From Massariosphaeria phaeospora (taxonomy: Eukaryota > Ascomycota > Dothideomycetes > Pleosporales), in NCBI GenBank assembly GCA_011032825.1, contig JAADJZ010000014.1:744001-808000 (forward strand): DNA of 64,000 bases. Reading direction: 5' to 3'. The position numbers and the translations under genes were made by a program. Under the pieces are notes generated by a model. That model saw only the letters and a list, made by a program, of their open reading frames with translations. It made no database searches and was not told the origin of the DNA. This document shows positions 34,267 to 44,459 of the stretch, piece by piece (position 1 is the stretch's first letter; every line of letters begins with the position of its first letter).

Positions 34267-36190
34267 TATAGATACAACAAGTTGCGCTCTTAAAAGTAAA
34301 CAAACTACAATCTAACTTTTTAAAAAAACAAAAAAAAGAGTTTAAAAACTTTTTTACTAAATACTAAGCAAAGTTTAAAAGTATTTTTAAAAAAAAACAA
34401 ACAGCACAACTTAGCAAACTACTAAAAATAAAATTACAAAATTATTCTTGAAAAAGAAACAAACTACAACTAAGACTAATGTATTTCTTAACTTACAACT
34501 AGCAAAAGAAATTTAAAAAATACATTTAAAGAAATATCTAGCGAGAATATATACAACTAAGCGAAAGCTTAATAGCTTCGCTAATAACGTAAACAATTAC
34601 TAAGTAGCCGATATTACCAAGTAGCTAGAAATCTCTTGGCAACACCTACTCTACTTTTAATCTACGATGCCTTAATTAAATAACGTGCAATTTAATTAAC
34701 AAAAAAGAAAAGTTACTTTCGCTCTACAAGCTCTTTAATTTAAATAGTTTTAAAGGCCTAACGCTGCTGCTGCTGCTTTTAACGTACTTTTTTAAACTTT
34801 TTGTTAACGCGTTAAAGAAATTGCTGTACAACGCAATTGTACTCTAAACAGCCAAAAGCTTACTACTACTAAAGAGCAAACAATTGTTTAATATATTCTT
34901 AACTTTGATTTGCGAGAATTTGCACTTCGGCTGTCTAAGATAAAAAATATAGAAAATAAACTAGTAGCTGCGCAGAGTAAAAAGCTAGTAGGCAAAAAAT
35001 AAGCTACAAGATTTGTAACGCGTTTAAGCAAGCTTAAAATAGCTTTTAATCGAGCAAAAAACTAGCAAAAAATACAATAGAAAGATTCTAAAGTAATTAG
35101 CGCGTAGTTTAAGCTAGTTAGAAATACCAAAGCCTAGTACGGCATCTACGAGAATAACGTGTACAACTTTAACAAAACTAGCTTTTAAATAAGCGTAATT
35201 GAGTTTATAAAAGTTGTTACAAGCTTTTAAAAACGTACTCAACTTAATTTTATTCAGCTAGGTAATTAAGAGTAGGTAATAGTTATCTAAAGCATCTGCG
35301 CTGCAAAGTACGCGATCTCGCTATTTATTATTTACAAAAAGCGCGTTTACATTTTAGCATAGTACAAAAAAAACTTTATACTTAGCAATTAAAAGCTTTT
35401 AGTTTCTAAGAACAGCTAGACAAACAACGCTTTTAGTTTTAAATAGTTAAAGCATTTTAACGCGCATACAAAAGCGCGTTAGGTAGAAAAGTATTAGCTA
35501 CTTATTCTAGACGGCTATAAGAGCTACTAATCTTAAGATTTTAAAAACTATTGCTTTGAAAACAAGATTTTTACGCTTTGCATGCTAGCTTATTTATTCT
35601 ATATTCTTTAGCTGCTAGATGTAGTTTGCTTCTTGCTGCTAAAGCTAAAGTACTCTCAACGCGTTTGAAACTTAGCGCGCTAGCGCGTTTTCTATATTAA
35701 CAAAAAAAGCTTTCTACTAGCTTTTAGAAAGGCGTTTTTTAAAGTGTTTACAACAAAGAACTGCAAGAAAGCTTTTAAGGTTTTAAAGCTAGTTTATATT
35801 AACGCGCAAGTAGTTTTTAAATTGTTTTAAAGTACAGCTATGTACGAGGAGCTCGTTTTTAGTAAAGCATAAGCGAGAACTTAGCATTCCATCCGAACTT
35901 CGTTTTTATTAACACTACTTTTTTATTACAACACAACTTTGTCAATATAGCTCCAAAATACATGATTTATAGCTCGAATTAATCGCAGAAAGCCGTTTGA
36001 GTATTCTATCGTAAAACAATAGTACAATAAGACTTAACGAAAAGAGCTTAATCTAGTGCAGCGTGCTTTTGTTGCTAGCGCAGTACTCTACGGTACGCTA
36101 GCGAATAAGTAGAAAGTACCTATCGATAGGTATAAGTTGGGTTATAAGTTGCACAGACCTTGGGTTAAAGTTAGGTTAGAGTTAACCTAG

Positions 36191-36391
36191 CGTAGGTAGA
36201 GGTTGAGTTAGAGTAGTTAAAGCTCTAGGTTGAGAGTTAAGTTAGAGTTACCTAAATAGTTAAGAAACTGTAATAAGTAAATGTAATAAATATACATAGA
36301 AAACTTAATATTAATATAGGTTGTAAATATTATGTAAGACCTAACTACAACTCTAAGCTTTGACTACTCTAACTCAACTTCTACCTAAGCT
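36191..36391. repeat. Foldback (MITE-like) inside the leader of mariner J
   Basis: An arm at about 36191-36240 containing GAGGTTGAGTTAGAGTAGTT pairs with its inverse at about 36340-36391 containing ACTACTCTAACTCAACTTCT. Flanking bases on both sides carry further AACTC/GAGTT repeats. No clear target duplication was seen, so it could be a MITE or part of the mariner's own leader. Confidence 0.5.
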
Positions 36392-36555
36392 GCTTAGTAA
36401 CTAGCGCGAGTTAAGGCTAGAGTTGAGTTGAGGTCTAACGTAAGCTAACTCAACTTTAACTCAACTTCTACCTATTTACCAGCCTACTCTACGGCAATGC
36501 CTTAGTTAATTTATGTGCCAAATTACTTAGTGTTGATTAAAGCAACTTATTAAAG

Positions 36556-37863
36556 ATGCTTAAGAAAGTAAAGAGTAGAGCAGAAGAGTTAGAGCTTTCT
36601 GTTACAAACTTAATTTACTACCAAAATAAAGTTAGCCGTAGAAAGCTAGATCTTTTTACACTAGAATAGAAACAATTTATTATCTACATTGCTACCTAGA
36701 ATCGTGAGCACCGTAAGAGAAAGCCCTAGTAGGCAATAAAAAACGGAGATTTTAGCTATATACCGAAAATCTCTATTACTACGTTTAAAAATGTTATGTA
36801 TAAAGCTAGGTACGCACGCAAAGCCTCTAGTTTTAGGCTTACGTTGAATAACGATTAACGTAAAACTCGCTATAAGTAGGCTCTAGCACATAATTCCAAT
36901 AGATATAAAAGAGAAAATAGCAAAGAGTTTAACTTTCAGCGCGTAGTTTACACTAATGAGACCTTTGCTCGTATTAGTAAGTAGAAAAGCATAAAAAAAG
37001 CTTAGTGTAAACAAGAAAAAGAGTATTACAAAAACGTTAAGAAGCTAAAGCTTTATAATACTTGTACTTTGCAGTTCTACGACGCATTTACGTACGAAGA
37101 AAAAGAACCTTGCTATATATACGCCAAAGAGACTAAGGAGAAAAAAGCTGCGGCTGCCAAAGCTCTCTAAAAAGAGAACCAAAAGAACTAAGCTCAACGA
37201 AAGAAGCTAGTTCTACTTGCTTAGCGAACATTACGCTCTATAAAAGACTTAGAAATTAACACTTGTAAACACGCCTAGATTAAAAATATAGAGTACAACC
37301 GCGAAGACTGTACACAAAGCAAAATAGATAGATATAAGCATCGAGAAAAAGTGCTCAAACTACTCTTAGTGCCTTAGATCAAATAGCTACAAAAGAAAAG
37401 CAAAGCTAACGTTGTACTTTTTGAAAACAATGCTTTAGCCTACACTTCGAAGATAGCAGAGAAGTTTCTAGAGGTTTCTTACATTTCTAAGTTGCTTTGG
37501 CCTAGCTATTTACTTAACGTTAGCGCCGAGAAGCATGCCTAGCCATAGATAAAACTTTATATAACCAAAGATTACTTTTTGTTAACCTGCGAAAACGAGT
37601 GCCGTACTTAGTAGCAACAAGAGTAGCAAAATCTGCTTATAGAAGCAATTAACAAGTAGATTAATTACGTACCTAAGATTGTACGTCGAATTATTAATTA
37701 TAGAAGCTACAACGACTTTTATAGATGAAAATAAAGAGAAGTAGTTAAGAGTAACTAGTATACAGCGAAGAAAGCTCTCAAAACACCAAAACTTAGTTTT
37801 ATCTTTTCCCAATTAGGCTATATAACCTAGATCAACGAGATCTCGCAGAATTATTATAAATAA
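36556..37863 (+). pseudogene. Tc1/mariner DDE transposase of J, stops but no frameshift
   Basis: A single frame from ATG 36556 to TAA 37861-37863 (435 codons before the stop) has no indels. Catalytic motifs: VVYTNET (Asp to Asn at 36955-36957), VVLFENNALAYTS (Asp to Asn at 37426-37428) and WPSYLLNVSAEKHA, where the expected Glu at 37531-37533 is Lys. The spacing between the second and third positions (34 residues) fits DD34E. Nearly all internal stops are TAG or TAA where Trp or Gln would be expected. A Lys/Glu-rich insertion (about 37100-37220) lies between the first and second motifs, which makes the protein longer than typical Tc1 transposases of about 340 aa. Confidence 0.88.
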
Positions 37864-39939
37864 ATGTGTATTTAACCGATTTTGTATGTAAATTTGTATA
37901 ATAGAGAAGTTTTGGCTGCATTGCTAAGATCTCGCTTATGCTTTACTAAAAACGAGCTTCTCGTACTTTGCTACTACTTTTTGCACTAAAAATGCCGTAG
38001 CAGTTAAAAACTCCAAGCAATACGCTTAAATTTGAATCGCAATTAAAGCTAGTACGCGATTTTATTACTAGATCGCTTACTTTAGCGCAGAGTAGCTTCT
38101 TTTAGCTTGTAAAAAAAGCTAAATTAATGCTGCATTAGAACGCGCTTAAAGACTACTATATTAAAGAGCTTAAAGATTAATTAGCAAAGATAACTAAGCA
38201 GAGATCGCGCAAACGAAAGCGAATTTAAACAAGTAGTACGATAGAGTATAGTAACGAATTAGCGCAAGTAGCTATTAAAGAAAACGCGTAGTAAAGAAAG
38301 TTAAAAAAAAGCACAACTAGCTCTACGGCGCTGTAAAAACTATAGTAATACAAAGCACAATGCCTAAACTTACTAAAAAAATACAAAAAAAGCTTTTAAA
38401 TCTAGAGCTAGCACAACGTACGCAGGTTTCTTGTTTAATAGCAATTAATTTAATGTTCTTTAAGATAAGTTGGTTGTGCCAAGAGATTTCCGGCTACTTG
38501 GTAATATCGGCTAGTTGGTAATCGTTTACGTTATTGTTTGTACTAAAGAAAAATAAAAAATTAAAACTATGCGTAAACTACTAACAGCTTGACAACGTTA
38601 CACAAAAAAACAAATACTTACTACTACTTATTTAAAAGCTAATAGATTAACTTTAAAAAGTAAAATAAATTACAAAGCTTAACGTACAAAACGGATACTA
38701 TCGCATTAAAATTACAAAAAAGCACGAATAGTTAACAGCTTTTAAAACTAGATATAAACTCTATAAATACTAGGTTATGCTATTTAAATTAACTAATGCT
38801 CTAGCTACGTCTTAAGCTCTAATTAACAAAGTACTATACAAATACTTAGACATTTTTGTTACAGCGTACTTAAACAACGTATTAATATACTTTAAAAAAA
38901 CGTTTAAAGAACATTAAAAATATGTTAAAAAAGTACTACAAAAGATAAAGCAGTACTAGCTACTACTTTCTTTAAAAAGATGTAAATTTCACGTTACAAA
39001 AACTAGCTATTTAAGATTTATTATTTTTAAAAAAGTGTGTTTATAGACTTAAAAAAAATCTAGACTGTACAAAAGTAGCTAACTCTTAAAACAGTAAAAA
39101 ATGTGCAGTTTTTTTTAAAATTTGCTAACTTTTATTAAAAGTTTATTAAAAACTACTCTAAAACTACGACACTACTTTTAGAAGTTACTAAAAAATTAAA
39201 AATTTTTAAATAAACAGAAGTACAGGAACAGGCGTTTTAAAAACTTAAAAAAAGTTTACTACAGCACTTATACTATAGATGCACAACCTAAAAAAAAAAA
39301 CTTAAGTAGAAACTAATACTTTAGACTACGCATTAAAAGCAATACTTTTACAGCAATGCAATAATAAAAAATAAAAACTAGTGTTCTACTATTCTAGAAA
39401 GTTTTTAAGAGTAGAACTTAACTATAACATTTACAACAAGAAGCTATTAGCAATAATAAACGCTTTCAAACAATAAAAAGCGCAACTGAAAAAGGCAAGA
39501 CATTAAGTACAAGTGTACTTAGACTAATAAAACTTTATTAGCTTTACTACTACTAAGAAATTAAATAGATAACAAGTTAGATAAGTAGATTACGACATTA
39601 AGATTTACTATTGCAAAGACACTAACAAGAAAACCGCAAATGCGCTTAGTTAAAGATTAGATTTTATAAAAACTAACAAACTAGTTACGTATAACCTAGT
39701 ACTACAACGGAACCTAAATAAAACTTTCAAATACAACTAACTACAATTAGCTAAAATAGCTAAAATTACAAGCATTAAAAAAAATGCACTAAGAATAAAG
39801 CAAAAACGACTAGCAAAGATAAATAGTTACAAACAACACTTAAGCTATACAACTTATTTAAGAATTACATGCTTTACAAGCATATAAACACCTAGAAATT
39901 AACAAAATAGTTTAACAAATTTTAAACGAGTACTTAATA

Positions 39940-40363
39940 ACGTACTTTACGAGTTCGCTGCCTACACGGGTTCGCCGCCCACCGAATTTTACTAAAGAAA
40001 ATCAATAATCTAGAGCTTAATAACTTCTAACCTACTTAATAGAATTCTCTAAAAATTTAATATATTATTTCTGTATATATAAACTTTCTAGTTCTAAGAT
40101 TACTAAGCTCTAGCTAGTCTAGAAGAGTAGATAGCTTAGAGCGCACGGATAATTTAAGCTTTTCTTTAATAACTTTCTAAATACTAAAGTTGTAGCTTAG
40201 TAATCTAGGAATCTAAAAGTTTATATAGATGCAGCTTAGTAGTAAAATTGTTAGAGAATTTTATTAAGTAGGTTAAGAGTTATTAAGCTCTAGATTATTG
40301 ATTTTCCTTAGTAAAATTCGGTGGGCGGCGAACTCGTGTAGGCAGCGAACTCGTAAAGTACGT
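39940..40363. mobile_element. Palindromic MITE K with pogo F/H-type termini
   Basis: This 424-bp foldback has tips ACGTACTTTACGAGTTCGC on both ends, flanked by TA (39938-39939 and 40364-40365). The outer about 120 bp of each side is inverted and nearly identical (for example AAAATCAATAATCTAGAGCT and its inverse). The tips match transposons F and H, so these or relatives probably mobilised it. The empty site lies in M near 50505. It has no coding capacity. Confidence 0.88.
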
Positions 40364-40441
40364 TACTACATGTACAAAATACAGTTTAAAAAGCAATAAG
40401 TAACTATTTGAATTGTTTAAAAAACAAATCTAAAAGACATA

Positions 40442-42285
40442 ACGTGTTTCATTAGTAAGTTAGCTACCTTAGTAAGTTAGCTACTAAACACTAGCGCAGC
40501 GACTGCGCAGCAACAACACGTAATGTTTTAACAACACAACGCGCAAAGTACCTATACTAAAGGCGATATATATATCGCTATTTCTAATATTCAATCTAAG
40601 CAGATTTAAAGCAAAAGGCGCGCTGCTGCAGTTTACAAAGTCTTTTAATCAACGATTTAAAACTAACGCGCTAGAAGACGCCTTTGACGCAACTGCGAGC
40701 CGAAATCAAAGCGCTTTACAAAACTAGAGGAGGAGGCGATTGTGCAGCGTATACTTAACAAATCTCTACGAGGTCTACTGCTTTTAAAGGCACACATACA
40801 AGATATAGCAGATAAACTACTAAAAAAGCGCAGATGCAACCCTACTAGCAAGTGCTAGGTTAATAGGTTTATCAAGCGTACTTCTAAGCTGCGAACGCGA
40901 TGGAGCTGTTTGTACGATCGCTAGCGAGCTGCTTGCAAAAACCTAGCAGTTATCAAGCCCTAGTTCAGCCTAGTTCAATTGGTAAAAGCGAAGTACAGTA
41001 TTCTTAATAAGAATACCTAGAACTTTGATAAATTAGGCTTTTTAATAGGCAAGATTACGTTTTAGCTTGTAGTAACAAGCTTAGATAAGCCTAAAAAAGC
41101 AAAGAAACTACAGCCTAGCAATTGCGAATAGACTACTTTGATACAAGCTGTTAGCGCAACGAGAAAGCGCATTCTACTTTTTATTATCTTCGCTAGCAAG
41201 GTCTTAATCTCTACCTAGTTTGAGCTAGAAATACTACGCAACTAGGTTATTTAAGTTAGTCTAAATAGCTAGACAAGCAACGATCTTAGGGTTAACTAGC
41301 TTAAACACTTTAATACGCATGCAAAGTCTGTAAGAGCGTACAGGCTACTTATTATTAACAGCTACAAAAGCTATTGCTCGCTTGCTTTCTAAGACTACTG
41401 CAAAAAAAACAAGATTATTGCTTTTTACATGCTATCTTACTTATTGCACTTGCTGCAGCCTTTCGACGTTGCTTGCTTCGCGCCGCTAAAGCGCTTTTAT
41501 AGCAATAGTATTTTAGCTTTAGCGCGCAACTACATCTACTACATTAGCAAAGAAACTTTTTTACTAGCCTTTAAAGCTGCCTACGAGTATACATTTACTA
41601 AAGAAAACGCTCGCGCAAGGTTTAAAAGCGCTAGATTAGTTTTATTTAACCTAGATGCAGTGTTATCGAAGCTTGATGTAAAGTTGCGCACGCTAACTTT
41701 GCTACAGCGCAACGACGCTGCATAAAAAGCAAAAACGCTGCGCAACGCAAAAAAGCTAAAAGCTTAGACTACGCTTATTTAACAGAGAATGCAAAAGCGC
41801 TTAAGTTCTTTAGCAAGCTCTTTTAACGAGCAGGTATAATAGCTAAGTAAAGGCGCGCAGCAGATAGCGCATAATATAGTGTTGCTGCAAGAAAAACAGG
41901 CGCGTATGCAAAGTGCAATTAAAAAGCTTACAAAGCGCAAAACTTGTAAAAAGCAATACGTACAAGTTAAAAAGACTCTAATAGTTAGTAAAGTATTTGA
42001 CTTAATTGCTGCAAAGAAAAGTAGTAGTTGTAAAAACAGCGAGACGCCTGCGAAAAGAGTGCGCGCAAAGAAGCGCTGCGGCCGTTGCAGCGAGATTGAG
42101 CATAATTTCTGCACTTGTAAAGTAGAAATAGAGAATGTAGATAGTAGTACTGCTTCTAAATAATATTATTTTATTGCGTATAGTATAGTAATTTGTTGTA
42201 GTGTTGCACTACGTCGCTGCGCGTGCGCGACGCTAGGGTTTAGTAGCCAACTTACTAAAGTAGCCGACTTACTAATGAAACACGT
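40442..42285 (+). mobile_element. Pogo/Fot1-type transposon D, copy D2
   Basis: The element is 1,844 bp, identical in length to D1, with the same termini ACGTGTTTCATTAGTAAG, flanked by TA (40440-40441 and 42286-42287). The corresponding site in M at about 50575-50583 (CACAAGCTC) lacks the insertion. Differences from D1 are mostly C/T or G/A; each copy keeps C or G at some sites where the other has T or A. Confidence 0.92.
40523..42163 (+). pseudogene. D2 pogo-type transposase, stops but no frameshift
   Basis: The same 546-codon frame as in D1 runs from ATG 40523 to TAA 42161-42163. The open pieces 41429-41725 and 41879-42163 lie in it. Here the third catalytic motif HLLQPFDVACFAPLK keeps its Asp (41465-41467), which is Asn in D1, while LLIINSYKSY has lost the second Asp as in D1. 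The C-terminal knuckle CGRCSEIEHNFCTC is better preserved than in D1. Internal stops still prevent a full protein. Confidence 0.88.
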
Positions 42286-43395
42286 TAAGCTCTATAGATT
42301 ACTCTAACTGCTAAAACTACTCGCACGCTTATATATTAGCGTTACAATAAACTTTATAGTAAAGCTTTTAAAATTGTTAAAACTCAAATTAGCAAGACTA
42401 TGCAACTCGATTTTGGTAATCGTAGATTAATTAACTAAAGAATTACATTTTGTACTAACAGAAGAATTAATTATAGTAAAAGAAATAGCATACGAAGTTA
42501 CAAAAACACTCGTTGCTAATTACAAATTGCTAGAACAATTTATTACTAATAAAAACAAGCTGTTTACATTAAAGTTTTGAAACACGTTTTTAGCTTAGTT
42601 AGAAGTTGCAAAAAAGCTATTAAGTAGCTTTTACTTACAAACAAACGGTTAGACAGAATAAACAAACTAAACGCTAGAACAGTACCTACGAATGCACGCT
42701 AACAAATTGCAAAACAACTAGATTAAACTTTTGCTAACAGCATAACTAGCTTACAATAGTACAAAGTTTACAACTACAAAACACTCGCTATACTACGCAA
42801 ATTACAAATATAAACTAGTAACTTATCGAGATCTAAAGAATATTAAAAGCATTTTGCTAGCAGCAAACAAGAAGACTTTTAGAATACAACAATTACACGA
42901 CGAATTAAGCTAACGAATCGCTTAAAAAAACCTTACAATAGCTAAATTAGCAAATAAAAAAAAGCTTAAGGAACTAACTTTTAAAAAGAGAAATAAAGTT
43001 TTTCTCGTACAAAAAAATCTAAAAACTAAACAACTATGCAACAAATTAAACAACTTTTAAATAAAACTATTTAAAATTATAAAAGTTAAGAAACTTGTAT
43101 TATTTAAACTACAGCTACTTATAAGCATGCGCATACATTTAGTTTTTTAAGAATTACTTTTTAAACTAGCACTACTACACGCTAAAGTAGCAACTAATAT
43201 CAAACTTAAAATCGAAAAGTACAAAGTTAAAGAAGTTAAGGACTTACAAAAGTTCAAAAGTTAGTAGAAATACTTAGTTAAATAGCAAAAATAGCTAGAG
43301 AGCTAGAATACATAGAAACTAATACAGAATTTTACAAACTGCAAAAAACTAGTGCGAACATATTACTAGCAAAATCTAGAAGCAAAAGTTCTAAG

Positions 43396-43770
43396 TGTAA
43401 TAAGCTAAAAGCTTTATAAATTGCTTTAGTTGTAGAACTTTAGTAGATTTCGAAGCTAACATATAGCGCTAGAGTAAGCTTCGCACTTCTCTAAGTAAGC
43501 TTCGCACTTTTCTAAGTAAGCTTCGTACTTTTTTGAGTAAGCTTCGCACTTCTCTAGGTAAGCTTCGCAAACTCGCTAGCTTAGTATATTAACAATATAT
43601 TGCCTGCGGTTACAAACGCTTTAGGCTTTTAGTAGAGCATTAATAGCTGCCTAGCAAAAAGTATATAAAGTTGCTCTACTTTTGCTATAAATAAACTGTA
43701 TCGAATTTATTATATTCTACATTAGAACTAGCTATCTTTGGCAATTTTCTTTTATTTAAATTTGATTAAT
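43396..43770 (+). repeat. 5' LTR of N1, enlarged by an internal tandem repeat
   Basis: Starts TGTAATAAGCTAAAAGC, as at 61094. It is about 70 bp longer than the 304-bp LTRs at 58416 and 61094 because of a tandem repeat at 43473-43575. Confidence 0.75.
43473..43575. repeat. 21-bp tandem repeat, about five units
   Basis: The unit AGTAAGCTTCGCACTTCTCTA is repeated nearly five times with single-base variants (for example CGTACTTTTTTG in the third unit). It lies within the N1 5' LTR and is absent from the other two N LTRs. Confidence 0.85.
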
Positions 43771-43938
43771 CTCTACGTAGTAAAGATCGTAAGATTTTGA
43801 AAGAGTACAATACTTTTAGAAGTTAAAAGCAACTTCTAAAAAACTCTACGACGCAGCGAAAAAAGTTTTTAAAACTAAGTTGCTATAATAAACAGCACTT
43901 AGAATGAGTATATCTAGATGCTAGTTGTAGAAGCTTGG

Positions 43939-44441
43939 TGTTACAAATAGAAACAATACTAGGTATCGTAAACTAAGCAACAACGCAAAAGAGTTGTTAG
44001 AGCTTGCAAGTTTGCAAAACGAAAGTACAGCAATGCGCAAAGCAGAATTAAGTTAGCAGTTACGTAATAAGTAATTAGTGCGATTAGAGCTTTAGCGAAC
44101 TAAGCACGCTAAGCAGCAAGCGCTTAGCTTACCTAAAGCGCTTAGCAACTAAGCAAACTAAGTAGACTAAGTAGAACGCTTTTAGCAAAGAATCGTAGAA
44201 CTATATAGATTAGCAGGATTTTCTTTACAATTTGAATTCTTTGTAGTTAACTCTTTTAAGTACATTTTATACATAGATTGAATTTATAAGCAACAAATTG
44301 TTACTTTGTTATTCTATTTAAGATAGAATTGAGATTGTTTTTTTTTGTTGTTAGCAAGCTCTTTCGAACATAGAACAATTTCTTAGGCGAGATTTTCTAG
44401 TTCGATACTAGTACCTTCGGTAAGAGAACTTTCTAATAACA
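43939..44441 (+). repeat. 5' LTR of M
   Basis: 503 bp, TGTTACAAATAG to CTAATAACA. It matches 52451-52953 with transitions only, as far as I compared, and the inverted copy at 22779-23280. Confidence 0.9.
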
Positions 44442-44459
44442 CTTTAACTACTTTAGATT

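Larger units (their letters stand above)
35845..37963 (+). mobile_element. Tc1/mariner-type transposon J nested in pogo I
   Basis: The element is 2,119 bp with 34-bp terminal inverted repeats beginning CGAG(G/A)AGCTCGTTTTTAG, flanked by TA (35843-35844 and 37964-37965). The target in sister element B (GCGTACTTCG, about 46245) confirms the insertion point. It carries a transposase frame at 36556-37863 and a long leader of about 700 bp that includes a smaller foldback. RIP stops are present. Confidence 0.9.
34587..38531 (+). mobile_element. Pogo/Fot1-type transposon I, interrupted by mariner J
   Basis: Termini ACGTAAACAATTAC and its partner GTAATCGTTTACGT are flanked by TA (34585-34586 and 38532-38533). 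Without J and one TA it is 1,824 bp. The empty site is visible in M at 49075-49090 (CGCTAATATTGTTTGTAC). The plus-strand transposase relic matches element B. The 3' portion (37964-38531) resumes exactly where the left part stops at 35844. Confidence 0.88.
34269..43395 (+). mobile_element. Old chromovirus copy M3, broken into pieces by four insertions
   Basis: Host pieces 34269-34586, 38532-39939, 40364-40441 and 42286-43395 align in order with element M bases about 48765-49076, 49077-50500, 50505-50580 and 50580-51695. They carry RT (an AYLNNVLIYF relic near 38875), RNase H, integrase and chromodomain (about 43265-43340). The upstream part and both LTRs are missing; the 3' side is cut by the N1 5' LTR at 43396. 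Insertions are pogo I with its nested mariner, MITE K and pogo D2. For three of them M provides the empty site. Confidence 0.8.

Noticed and set aside
37582..37812. 76-codon minus-strand frame in mariner J
   Set aside because: Antisense to the transposase C-terminus.
43473..43575. CRISPR-like array
   Set aside because: The 21-bp units are directly adjacent without spacers and lie in an LTR of a fungal genome; it is a simple tandem repeat.
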